Shown here piece after piece: positions 23,642-34,331 of a DNA stretch of 64,000 nucleotides. The stretch lies in assembly GCF_026212465.1 (NCBI RefSeq), contig NC_080048.1:26373993-26437992 (forward strand), given 5' to 3'. The notes beneath the pieces are model-generated. The model was not told the DNA's origin. It saw only the letters and a list, made by a program, of their open reading frames with translations, and made no database searches. Both the position numbers and the translations under genes were made by a program. This DNA is from Amaranthus tricolor. Its lineage: Eukaryota; Streptophyta; Magnoliopsida; Caryophyllales; Amaranthaceae. Each line of letters starts with the position of its first letter. The stretch's first letter is position 1.

Positions 23642-24620
23642 TGATCCAAATAAGAACAGCCCACAAGCCAAGACAAGCCACGAGGAGCATAATTTGATCA
23701 ATACCATTGAGGCTACTAACCTAGACATGGATGAACCCACTGACTTGAGGGTTGAACCTACTGATTTCAGGATGACAACCAAAGAAGACCATCCCTAATT
23801 TAGACCAAACATGAGCATCAAAGAAAGGCAAAGTAGGAGGAATCAATAAAGAACCTCACAGCAACATTCAAGCAAGACAGAATCTTGCATTCTGACCAAC
23901 AGACAACAGAGCGACAAACCGCCTGTCAGCCCACCTTGCTCAGCATTGAGAACCCAACCTACTGTATGGATGAACGTGGAAACTTGAGAAATAGCATCTC
24001 TATACATGGACCAAGAAGTCAGGGTCCAAGAACCTTACTGATTGTACTCACGGAAGCCACAAACTTAGTTGCAAGGTCTCCTATTCGTCAGTTTTGTAAT
24101 GCAGCTGATACTTAGAATAAATAGGCTATTTTATCTTCTGTTTTGTTTTTGTTTGTATTGTGCACGCTTAAACAATAAAGCACGGAGGTAGTTATATTTG
24201 TTAGGGGCAAATATGGCCGTTAGAGTCCTATAAAAAGGGCTGACCTCATTTGTATCAACACATTCAGATTATTCAATATAGATTTTCTTCAAGTAATTGT
24301 TGTTCAATTGCTGCCCTGGGTGAGTCCTTTGTGAGTGAAGCAAAGTGTGTTTTCCGGGTTTGATCCACGAGAATTGAAAAAGTGAATTTCAATTGGAGTG
24401 TGAGGAAGAGGCCAATCGATCTAGTGAAGATCATTTGTCTCTATCCAAGGAATATCCACGGCATAAGGACCATTCCTTGGAGTTGTTCTGGCCAACCTTC
24501 TATTTTTCATTCAAAACAGAAGGCGTATGTGTGTTGTGTCATAGTGTCAAAATCAGTCTTGACATTGGTTCTTGGAAGGAATTATCGTGTTCTTGGAGTC
24601 TTCTACCCATACTCGCATCA
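23642..24620 (+). repeat. 5' LTR of element A
   Basis: Starts TGATCCAAATAAG and ends CTCGCATCA. It is 979 bp and aligns along its length with 32995-33964. It contains a TATA box (TATAAAAAG at 24229) in the same place as in the 3' LTR, an AATAAA at 24174-24179, and a decayed copy of the polyprotein tail (23885-24115). Confidence 0.94.
24229..24237 (+). promoter_or_regulatory. TATA box in 5' LTR of element A
   Basis: TATAAAAAG sits in GAGTCC-TATAAAAAGGG, conserved in both LTRs (33584 in the 3' LTR), so it likely marks the U3/R start of transcription of the element. Confidence 0.6.
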
Positions 24621-24623
24621 GCT

Positions 24624-24636
24624 TGGTATCAGAGCA
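24624..24636 (+). other. Primer-binding site of element A (tRNA-Met type)
   Basis: TGGTATCAGAGC begins three bases after the 5' LTR end, the usual plant retrotransposon PBS complementary to the 3' end of initiator tRNA-Met. Confidence 0.85.
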
Positions 24637-25271
24637 ATGTTCTGAGAAGGGACCAGAACAACGGAGTATAAAGAAAACCAGGTAACAAGTCATTTCACAT
24701 ATTCTGGTAAAGGGTGATCAGAAAGACAGGTATAGTGCGATTTTGTTTCAATTTCGTCAATGCAGGTACGTATTCAATTCTCCTTTGATGAGTAATTTGT
24801 TTATGATTAAGGAATACAGTATATGTTTGGTTATTAAACGAATTTGATCATAGGATAAGAATTTCTGGAAATTTGATTATCGTAATGATGAATAGGCATC
24901 AAAAATTTTTCTGATAATTTATTTCTGGGTTGTTATACGTATCAAATTTATCAATTAAAATCATTAAACTCAATTCTTGGAAGTCCTGAAGGTAATACTT
25001 AACATAAATTTGATGATATTTGTATGTGAAGTATCGAACAATACGTTTTCGCTGAAAAAAAAATAATTCGTTAATGCAATCTGATTCGTATATTTCATTT
25101 CTTGTTTGTTATAAGTGTGATAATTGATAGATATTGTTTGTAAACAATTGTACACCACGTTTGCTTTGGGAAAATTGATTTGAAAAATTAGGGTTTGGTG
25201 TCTGTGCATTTCTCTATGCTTCTGAAAACTTGTTGTCTTCTAGATTCTGGCATTGTAGTGTTGAGACCAAC

Positions 25272-26092
25272 ATGAATACTGATGAGAGGTTTGCTGAGAT
25301 GGCTTTGGCTATTCAACAACTTACACACACAGTAGCTAGGCTTGAAGTTAACCAACAAGAGAGGGGTATGCCTGTGCACCACCATGAGAGAAACACTGAA
25401 GACAGGACCTTGAGAATAGATGTGTCTAAGTTTGGGGGAACATCCAATAATCCTGAGGAATACTTAGCTTGGGAGGCTGGATTGGAGAGATATTTTGAGT
25501 TCAAGGAAACACCTGAAGATCAGCAATATAAATTAGCTAAAATCAAATTGACTAAGCTTGCAGCCATTTGGCTTGAAGGAGTGCAGAAACAGAGGAGGAG
25601 GGAAAACAGAGAAAGAATCAACACTTGGGACAAATTGAAGAAACATCTTAGGAAGAAATATGTGCCCTCATCCTATAGACAACACCTCTTTGTGCAATGG
25701 AGCACACTTAGACAAGGTAGCAGGTCAGTAGCAGAATATATACAAGAGTGGGAAAGGCTATATGTTCTGTGTGACATCAATGAACCAAAAGAGATGAGAA
25801 TAGGGAAGTTCATAGGAGGCTTGAGAGAAGATTTAAGGGAAAAGCTTGAGGTTATGCAGCACCTGACCTTTGACACAGCATGTAATAGTGCTCTTACATA
25901 TGAAAAATATTCGAAGAAGAGAAGCATTTATACACAGCCACTCAGACCTACTCCTTCTAAGTCCAACATAATCAATAACAATGTAGGGAATATAGGTATA
26001 GGCACTAGCACAGCTAGCAAAAACATCAGCACAGCAGCACCTAGCAAACACAAGGACAAACCTAATGTGCCCATGAAGGATGTTGTGTTTTA
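25272..26092 (+). CDS. Gag of element A
   Basis: ATG 25272 opens a gag frame: MNTDERFAEMALAIQQL (coiled coil), then a retrotransposon gag domain (residues ~60-220) with FGGTSNNPEEYLAWEAGLER, LTKLAAIWLEGVQ, YVPSSYRQHLFVQWSTLRQG, SVAEYIQEWERLYVLCDI and IGKFIGGLREDLREKL. It forms the virus-like particle core. The frame ends at 26092; the zinc knuckle lies in the next frame, so a frameshift separates them. Domain order and spacing are typical of CRM-type gag. Confidence 0.85.
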
Positions 26093-28308
26093 AATGCCAT
26101 GGCCATGGGCATTACAGGAATGAGTATCCTAATGCAAGGGCTTTCACCAACATGGAGTGGACTGAAATACACAGTAGGGACGGAGGACCTAGGGCTATGT
26201 TAGTGGCTAAGGATGGAGAGGAAAAGGTCATCCTACCTCCTACACCTGCTGATGAACCAGAAGGTTCATACATCTTGACCAGCTTAGGCACACTCCAAAG
26301 AACAGAACCATGGGATGCTGAGAGTAGTGAATCAGAGGAAGAAATCAGAGAGCAGTTGTACCTTGAGGAGGAAAGATACCATTTGTTAATAAGAAGGAAC
26401 TTTCATGCTACACCAAAAGAGAAAAAATCAAACCAAAGAGAGAGTATATTTCAGACCAAATGCAGAGTGAAGGATAGGGTATGTGATCTAATAATTGATA
26501 GGGGAAGTGAAACTAACTGTGTTAGTATGCAGCTGGTAACACACAAGACCACCCTAACCCCTATAAACTAAGATGGTTGGATAGCAAAGCTGAGGGTTTT
26601 GTGAAGAAACAATGTTTGATCAATTTTTCCATAGGTTCATATCATGATGAGATATTGTGTGATGTTTTGGATATGAATGCATGCCACATATTGTTGGGTA
26701 GGCCTTGGCAACATGACAGACATTCGACGCACGATGGTTTCACCAACATTTACACTATTAAATATGAAGGAAAATTGAAAGACCTCATACCATTGCCTCC
26801 ATATAAGATCATTCCTACACCAACAAAACAAAAGAAGGTGAGCTTTATTATGAGTAAAGGTGAGTGTCATAGGGAAGTTAAGAAAGGGGAAGACTTACTG
26901 TTTTTGTTTACCAAGGAAGTGAGTGGGAGTTAAGATCAATACCATCCTAAGGTCTTGGAACTATTAGAGGAATTTAGTGATGTGTTTCCACAAGACTTAC
27001 CTGAGGGATTATCACCTTTGAGGGGAATAGAACATCAAATCGATTTAATACCTGGGTCACAAATTCCAAATAAACCGGTATATAGGACAAATCCCCAAGA
27101 AGCACTAGAACTACAAAAACAAGTGGATGAGCTATTAGCTAAGGGGTATGTGAGAAAGAGTATTAGTCCACATGCTGTACCAACCCTATTAGTACCCAAG
27201 AAGGATAGAACATGGCGAATGTGTATTGATAGTCAAAGTGTGAATAACATCACCATCAAATATAGATTTCCTATTTCTCGTATAGATGACATGTTGATAG
27301 TCGAAGTGTGAATAACATCACCATCAAATATAAATTTCCTATTCCTCGTATAGATGACATGCTAGATGAGCTCACAGGGGCACAATGGTTTAGTAAGATT
27401 GACTTAAGAAGTGGGTATCATCAGATTAGGATGAAAGATGGAGACGAATGGAATTCAGCCTTCAAAACCAAATATGGGTTGTATGAATGGCTTGTCATGC
27501 AATTTGGACTTACTGGTGCTCCAAGTATTTTCATGAGATTGATGAATGAGATACTCAGACAATTTTTAGGAAAATTTGTAGTTGTGTACCTAGATGACAT
27601 TTTGATCTACAGCAAAGAATTAGAAGAACATTTTAGGCATTTTAGACTAGTTTTCAAAGTTCTTAGGGAACAAAAACTATATGGCAAACTAGAGAAGTGT
27701 CACTTTCTAAGTCAAGAAATTAGTTTCTTGGGATTCATTATCAATAGAGAAGGGGTAAAAGCGGATCCTAAGAAAATAGAGGCTATTAAGGATTGGCCAG
27801 TACCTAGTAGTATCACCCAAATAAGGTGTTTTCATGGTTTGGCTTCTTTTTACAGGAGATTTATACATAACTTCAGTTCGATTATGGCCCCAATTACGGA
27901 ATGCACAAAGAAGGGGGAATTTAACTGGACACAAGGAGCACAAAAAGCCTTTGAACAAATTAAGAAGGCTATGTGTAGAGCACCTGTCTTGAAGCTACCA
28001 GATTTCACTCAACCTTTTGAGGTTGAATGTGATGCCTGTGGCAAAGGCATAGGAGCAGTTCTTAGACAAGGGGTGAGACCTGTTGCGTTCTTTTGTGAAA
28101 AATTTAATCAAAGCAGGTTAAACTATTCCACTTACGATAAAGAATTTTATGCCATGATTAGAGCCCTAGAACACTGGACACATTACCTTAAAATTCAACC
28201 TTTTGTGCTACATTTTAATCATGAATCTCTTTAATATATAAATGGACAAAAGAAACTGAACCCAAGACATGCTAAGTGGGTAGAATTCATGCAAACGTTC
28301 AATTTTGT
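26077..28308 (+). pseudogene. Pol of element A, part 1: zinc knuckle, protease, RT, RNase H
   Basis: The zinc knuckle CFKCHGHGHYRNEY lacks the last cysteine (Tyr instead). The protease motif is DLIIDRGSETNCVS, with Arg where small residues are usual. RT runs ~26955-27700 with [35 protein letters not shown] and the active site [11 protein letters not shown]. RNase H follows ([38 protein letters not shown]). A 68-bp tandem duplication at 27228-27363 shifts the RT frame, and stops occur near 26571, 26933 and 28232. The part ends where the CACTA element enters the ADALSR motif. Confidence 0.88.
27228..27363 (+). repeat. 68-bp tandem duplication inside RT
   Basis: Two adjacent copies (27228-27295 and 27296-27363) start GATAGTC and contain ATAACATCACCATCAAATAT; they differ at a few bases. 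Because 68 is not a multiple of three, the duplication breaks the RT frame. Confidence 0.93.
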
Positions 28309-28377
28309 GGCTAATTACAAAACGGGAAAAACCAACATTGTAGCAGATGCCCTAAGTAGAAACACTAGTGGAAAAAA

Positions 28378-28665
28378 ACATATTTGCTGCTTATCATTTG
28401 CTGCGGTTTTAGTATATTCGCAGCAATTAATAGGAAAAAGATTTAGAAAAAAAAAACTATTAATTGCTGCGGTTTTTTGGTTCAACCGCAGCAAATACTC
28501 CATTGCCATAATAATTGCTGCGGTTTCCCTTCTGACCGCAGCAAATAACTGTTAACTCCTTCATTATTTGAGTGTTATTTGCTGCGGTTGTTGATGCCCG
28601 GAGCAATTAAGTGCCATTATTAAGAAATTGCTGCGGTTTTCCCTCGAAGCCCGTAGCAAATATTG
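28378..28665. repeat. Left subterminal repeats of CACTA 2
   Basis: At least six copies of a TTGCTGCGGTT-type motif, in both orientations (CCGCAGCAAAT as the inverse), spaced by 10-40 bp. They can pair into hairpins and resemble binding sites used by the TNPA protein of En/Spm. The matching right-end set lies at 31455-31700. Confidence 0.85.
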
Positions 28666-29609
28666 CTTCTAAAAAATTAAAATGACGTTCCAGTAGCTTC
28701 TTTGCAGCCATTATTCACACTTACTGTAAAATCAAAAGCCCTCCTAAAACCCACCATTTTCGCACATTGCTACTGTTGCTTCTTCATCTTTGTACTGTGT
28801 GTCATCTTCAATTTCGTTTGTCTTCTTCATCATTGTACTGTTGTTTCCTTCAGTTTCGCATACCCAACGAACATTTCAACCTAAACCCACCATTTTCGTT
28901 CTTTTTCTTCTTCTTTAACATTTGAAACCCACCATTGTTGCTTCCTTCAAAAACCCACGAAATTAGGACTTAGTCTTGTTCTTCTTCAAGGTATTATTTT
29001 TTCAAGCTTAATTTAAGTTCTTCAACCTTCATTATGTTTTAGGAATTTAGTTTTTTTATAATAATTGTTTTTTCATTGTATAGGTTACACAACCCACCAA
29101 AACCCACGAAATTCAAGGTATCTTTTTCATTTTGATTTTGTAAATTAGGTTTAAATTTGTCATACTTTATGAATGTGTATGTTGTTGTTGTTTTTAAGTT
29201 TTAAATTTATCATATATATCATGTTCGTTTATGCAAACATTTAGTTACTTGGAGTTCATTGATGTATGAGTATATCAGTATATGTTATTTTGATGTGGTT
29301 TTCTCTTCTAAAGTGCTGTTTTGTTGTTGTTGAGTATATCAGTATATCAGTATATCAATATTCAGTATATGAGTTCAATGGCCTGTTTTGTTGTTGGTAT
29401 TTTATGTTGGTAATGGGGATGATATGTGTTTTCAATTTAACAAGCATAAACTATTAAAAATTATTTTGTTTACAATTTTCCATCACTATCTAATACCACA
29501 TCTCAAAATGAGTTGGTTTTGTTTAGTTTACTATTCTTGGATGTGGCAGTAGTCTTTTTGTTTACAAGTTGCAACTTCTTATGGAATTTTTGCGTTAAAT
29601 GTTTTGCAG

Positions 29610-30890
29610 TTGCTATGCAAATGCTGTGCTCCAATGCCTTGCTTACACTCGGCCCTTGACAATGTATCTCCTTCAAGGACTTCATTCTAAAGAATGCAAG
29701 TATCTAATCCTCTTGTGCACCTGGACTTAAATACTTTTGTAGTTGTTTGACTTTTGTGCTTAAGAACTCTCTTTTGCTTTCTTTCTGTCAGGCTGGAAGG
29801 AAAAATGGTGTTTTGTTTGTGAGTTTGAACATCTTATGCTAAAGGGAAAGGAAGGTTACACTCCACTATCCCCCATTCGAATCCTCTCTAACATTACTCA
29901 TCTTGGTCATGGAAGAGAAGAAGATGCCCATGAGTTTTTGAGGTGAGAAACATTCTGACATCTATAACATTCTTTTTTACATGTATTCCTGCACATGGAG
30001 TTTTAACATAATCATGGATGTATTTATTGCCCCTACTGCTAAGATGGCAGGTATGCTGTTGATTCTATGCAGTCGGTTTGTGTTGAGCTGGCTGGACTTG
30101 CAGGTTCAGTGGCTGAAGAAAGCACTCTCGTTGGCATGACATTTGTAGGCTATCTTCATTCTAAGGTCTGACTCTTTGCTGAGAGCGAGCATTGATATTC
30201 TGTAACTTCTGTATTGACTTTGCTTGTGCAATATTAAGTTTTTGTTTTTTATTTCAGATAAGATGCATGAAGTGCCACTTTAAATCAGAGATATGTGAAA
30301 GGATGATGGACCTCACTGTAGAGATAGAGGGGGATATCAGGACTCTGGAACAAGCACTTAAAAGATTTACGGCTTCTGAAATGTTAGAAGGAGATAACAA
30401 ATACTATTGCAGCAGGTTCTCCAAATTTTTTTCACATTTCCTCAACTAACTATTTTCTTAATTTTTAATTTAATAAAAATATTTGTATGGTTTTTGTTAT
30501 ATATACTCAATGCCAAAGCCTTTACTCCTGCAATATGCTTTTAATTATATGTTTAGATTTCATTATTTTGCTTGTCATTATGCTGCAGATGTAAATCTTA
30601 TGAGAAAGCTAAGAAGAAGTTGACTGTATTACAAGCACCAAACATTCTTACAATCATGCTTAAGCGATTTCAGGTTATTCTCTAGATGCCAATCTGGAGT
30701 GTTCTTTTTTCATATCTGCAAATATGCTTTAGATATGCATGCTTATCTTTTCACTTTTCTTTTCAGGCGGAAAATTTTACGAAGTTAAGAAAACCTGTTA
30801 AGTTTCCCGAAATTCTGAACATGACTCCTAAAATGAGTCACTCAAGTGATAAAGGCCCTCAATACTGGAACCTATGTTTCACAACCAGAA
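29610..30890 (+). pseudogene. Captured ubiquitin-specific protease fragment (UBP16/17-like), six exons
   Basis: Exons with GT-AG borders: 29610-29696 ([17 protein letters not shown], the catalytic-cysteine box), 29792-29942 (WCFVCEFEHLMLKGKEG to GREEDAHEFLR), 30051-30165 (YAVDSMQSVC to GYLHSK), 30258-30415 (IRCMKCHFKSE, MMDLTVEIEGDI, LEGDNKYYCSR), 30589-30673 (CKSYEKAKKKLTVLQAPNIL to LKRFQ), 30767-~30890 (LRKPVKFPEILNM). This matches the USP catalytic domain of Arabidopsis UBP16-type enzymes, which remove ubiquitin from proteins. The His-box half (GHYVCY) is missing, and the phase between the first two exons looks off by one. Introns are retained, so the copy came from genomic DNA. Confidence 0.87.
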
Positions 30891-31715
30891 ACATGTGCTA
30901 AGTGCTCTTTGATGGGTGGACTATGCACGCTGGATCGGTATTCAGAAAGCTCATGATGAAGAGCATGCTTAAGAGTAGTAGATTCACGTGGTTTTGCCAT
31001 CACACAAAACATAGGCTAACTTATTAGTCTTTATTATACAGGAGGTTTGTGCTCTCATATTACCATCTATATTTTTAATGTATTAAAAAGAGAATGGAAA
31101 GCCCAGTGTCTACTACTTTTCTTCCTCTCTTTGTGCCTGTATTTTTTTCACTAATGGAAGTGAAGTTCTCAGGAAGACTAGAAATTTTCATATAGGAAGA
31201 ATGGAAGTTGGCAAACTGAAGCATATTTGTTCCTTTTTTGTAATTAGTATAGATTTTAATTACTATATAACTTTAATGTATATTATATATATATGTACGT
31301 ACATATTATTAATATTGGATTATTATTACAAAGAGATTTTTGGTGATTATTTGTGATTATCATTTGATTTATTATTTGATTAATCATTGTTATTACAATG
31401 TACATTATTATTGGATTATTATGAGTATAAAACGAAAAAAGAAAAAAAAATAGAGTATTTGCTGCGGTTAGAGGCAAAACCGCAGCAAATAATGCACACT
31501 TATTTGCTGCGGTTTTGCCCCTGACCGCAGCAAATAACCCTCCTTATTTGCTGTGCTTTTTGCCCATGACCGCAGCAAATAAAGCCCTTATTTGCTGCGG
31601 TTTTGAACCGCAGCATTTAAAGTAGGACATTTGCTGCTATCACTATTGCTGGGGGCCAAAACCGCAGCAAATAATGGCAAAAAAACTGCAGCAATTGAGG
31701 TTTTTTCTACTAGTG

Positions 31716-33469
31716 AAAGCACCATTTGTTGTCTATATTAGAAGCAAAAATATTAGGTTTTGAAATGATTAAACCTCTTTACTTAAATGATGATGATTTC
31801 AAAGATCTATACTTAGAATGTCAGTCTACACCTAAAGGACTTTCTCATGTTGAAAATGGTTTTATGTTTAAAGGAAACAGGCTTTGTATTCCCAAATCAC
31901 CTATAAGATTGCTATCGGTAAAAGAAGTACACGAGGGTGCTTTAGGAGGTCATTTTGATATTCAGAAAACTCTTGATATGGTTGCACAACATTTTTATTC
32001 ACCTAAGATGTTAGGGACCATAGGTAAATATATTTTAAAATGTGAAACGTGTATCAAGGCTAAGTTGACTTTCCATAGGGGGGAATATAAACCTCTACCT
32101 GTGGCTGAAAGACCATGGGAACATGTCAGTATGGATTTTATTATGGCTCTACCTCGAACCCAATGAGGAAAGGATGTCATTATGGTCGTTGTAGACAGGT
32201 TCTCAAAAATGGCTCACTTCATTGCCTATCATAAGGTAGATGATGCTAATAATGTGGCTAAACTATACTTTACAGAAGTTAACGGTTGCATGGGGTCCCT
32301 AGAATATTGTATCTGATAGTGATAGTAAATTCTTAAGTTCCTTTTGGAACACCCTATGGAGACTGCTTGGTACTAAGTTACTATTTAGCACCTCACACCA
32401 TCCTGAGACAGATGGTCAAACAGAGGTTACAAATAGAATCTTAGGTACCCTCCTTAGGACTCTTGTCAAAACAAATACTAAGGACTGGGACCTAAACTCT
32501 TGCCATGCAGAGTTTGCCTATAATAAAAGTCCAAGTTTTACCACTAAGCATTCTCCCTTTGAGAGTGTGTATGGAGTGAACCCCTTAATGCCTATTTCTC
32601 TAATTGATCTCCCTATTCATTGTAGGTACCACTCAGATGCTAAGCAACAAGCTGCAAGGATGTTACAACTTCATGAACAGATTAGAACAAACATAATCAA
32701 AGCAAACGACAAGTACAGCAGAATAGCAAACAAAAGCATTAAGCATAAGGAGCTTCAAGAAGGAGACTTGGTGTGGATACATTTGAGAAAGAATAGATTT
32801 CCTAAGTATAGACAAAATAAACTACTTCCAAGAGCTGATGGTCCTTTCAAAATACTAAAGAAGATTGGAGACAACGCCTACAATATAGACCTCCCTAACA
32901 CTTATGGAGTTTCTGATATTTTCAATATTGGTGATTTACGAAAGCAGGAAGACAACATAGAATTGGGGACAATTCTGCTTGAAGAAGGAGGGAATGATCC
33001 AAATAAGAACAGCCCACAAGCCAAGACAAGCCACGAGGAGCATAATTGGATCAATACCATTGAGGCTACTAACCTAGACATGGATGAACCCATTGACTTG
33101 AAGGTTGAACCTACTGATTTCAGGATGACAACCAAAGAAGACCATCCCCAATTTAGACCAAACATGAGCATCAAAGAAAGGCAAAGTCAGGAGGAATCAA
33201 TAAAGAACCTCACAGCAACATTCAAGCTAGACAGAAGCTTGCATTCTGACCAACAGACAACAAAGCGACAAACCGCCTGTCAGCCCACCTTGCACAGCAT
33301 TGAGAACCCAAACTACTGTATGGATGAACGTGGAAACTTGAGAAATAGCATCTCTATACATGGACCAAGAAGTCAGGGTCCAAGAACCTTGCTGATTGTA
33401 CTCACGGAAGCCACAAACCTAGTTGCAAGGTCTCTTGTTCGTCAGTTTTGTAATGCAGCTGATACTTAG
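31716..33469 (+). pseudogene. Pol of element A, part 2: integrase and LTR-encoded C-terminal tail
   Basis: After the CACTA insert, pol resumes as KHHLLSILEAKILGF. The integrase zinc domain follows (H-x-H then CETCIKAK), then the catalytic core SMDFIMALPRTQ and [12 protein letters not shown], and HPETDGQTEVTNRIL with the catalytic Glu. A stop at 32164 and a frameshift near 32280 break the core. From 32567 one frame covers the integrase C-terminus (LQEGDLVWIHLRKNRFPKY, GPFKILKKIGDNAYNIDL) and continues through the PPT and ~475 bp into the 3' LTR, ending at 33469. I do not recognise the tail domain; in CRM elements a CR motif lies at this position. Confidence 0.85.
32983..32994 (+). other. Polypurine tract of element A
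   Basis: AAGGAGGGAA-type purine run immediately before the TGATCC start of the 3' LTR; it primes plus-strand synthesis. It also codes for part of the polyprotein (EEGGN). Confidence 0.8.
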
Positions 33470-33964
33470 AATAAGTAGGCTATTTTATCTTCTGTTTTGT
33501 TTTTGTTTATATTGTACGCGCTTAAACAATAAAGCATGGAGGTAGTTTTATTTGTTAGGCGCCAAATATGGCCGTTAGAGTCCTATAAAAAGGGCTGACC
33601 TCATTTGTATCAACACATTCAGATTATTCAATACAGATTTTCTTCAAGTAATTGTTGTTCAATTGCTGCCCTGGGTGAGTCCTTTATGAGTGAAGCAAAG
33701 TGAGTTTTCCGGGTTTGATCCACGAGAATTGAAAGAGTGAATTTCAATTGGAGTGTGAGGAAGAGGCCAATCGATCTAGTGAAGATCATTTGTCTCTATC
33801 CACGGCATAAGGACCATTCCTTTGAGTTGTTCTGGCCAACCTTCTGTTTTTCATTCAAAATAGAAGGCGTATGTGTGTTGTGCCATAGTGTCAAAATCAG
33901 TCTTGACATTGGTTATTAGAAGGAATTATCGTGTTCTTGGAGTCTTCTACCCATACTCGCATCA
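32995..33964 (+). repeat. 3' LTR of element A
   Basis: TGATCCAAATAAG to CTCGCATCA, 970 bp, followed by the TAAGC duplication. Compared with the 5' LTR it lacks a 10-bp repeat (AGGAATATCC-type, near 24450) and has about 38 base differences by eye. Its first 475 bp are open in frame with pol. Confidence 0.94.
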
Positions 33965-34204
33965 TAAGCTTACAGCTGACAGGCAGTGAAATTTACATTG
34001 ATGAGTAAATATGGAGGCTGAATTAAAGCAAAACAAGATGGACGCTCGCAATGCAGCATCTGGATTCTTTAAAATAACAACTGAAAGCCTGGCAGGAAAC
34101 CACATGACACAAAACACATTTGCATCAATGAGAACAACAATGCCAAGGCCTTAATTCCAACAGGTTAGGTATAAGCTTTATTATCAAAATAAAAAAATAA
34201 ATAC

Positions 34205-34331
34205 CTTTTGCATCAGGGCATATTTTAACTCGGGGATACCTTCATCAGCATCGTACCGACTGATTTTATGGTCAAACACAAGATTCTTTACTTTGGTCAA
34301 TGCTTGCTTTGGTGGCTGCCATCGCACCACC
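34205..34331 (-). CDS. Minus-strand exon of the unidentified split gene
   Basis: The 127-nt exon has a TTTTCGTAG acceptor (intron end at 34332) and a GTATTT donor (34204-34203). It encodes VVRWQPPKQALTKVKNL, then DHKISRYDADEGIPELKYAL and ends MQK. It ends in phase 0 and the exon at 23319-23260 begins in phase 0, giving MQK-KSMRKLKK. The intervening 10.9-kb intron would be mostly retrotransposon A. I do not recognise the protein. Upstream exons were not found with confidence. Confidence 0.45.

Larger units (their letters stand above)
28363..31715 (+). mobile_element. Pack-CACTA: non-autonomous CACTA element 2 carrying UBP exons
   Basis: Left end CACTAGTGGAAAAAAA (28363), right end TTTTTTCTACTAGTG (to 31715), with AAA duplicated at 28360-28362 and 31716-31718. 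Removing it restores the pol codons S-R-K-H-H. Both ends (28378-28665 and 31455-31700) carry many inverted TTTGCTGCGGTT motifs. There is no transposase. The 5' leader (28740-29120) and the 3' AT-rich stretch (31290-31450) match those of CACTA element 1, and the interior holds a multi-exon ubiquitin protease fragment. Confidence 0.95.
23642..33964 (+). mobile_element. Ty3/gypsy LTR retrotransposon A (CRM-like chromovirus), nested CACTA inside
   Basis: The element has two ~970-bp LTRs, perfect TAAGC duplications, a PBS (24624 onward), gag, protease, RT, RNase H, integrase and a PPT directly before the 3' LTR. By eye the two LTRs differ at about 4% of positions plus a 10-bp indel. Gag and RT style ([18 protein letters not shown], then [10 protein letters not shown] and [13 protein letters not shown]) and a polyprotein that extends into the LTR resemble the centromeric CRM lineage. 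The CACTA insert at 28363-31715 interrupts pol. Several frameshifts make this copy non-autonomous. Confidence 0.93.
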
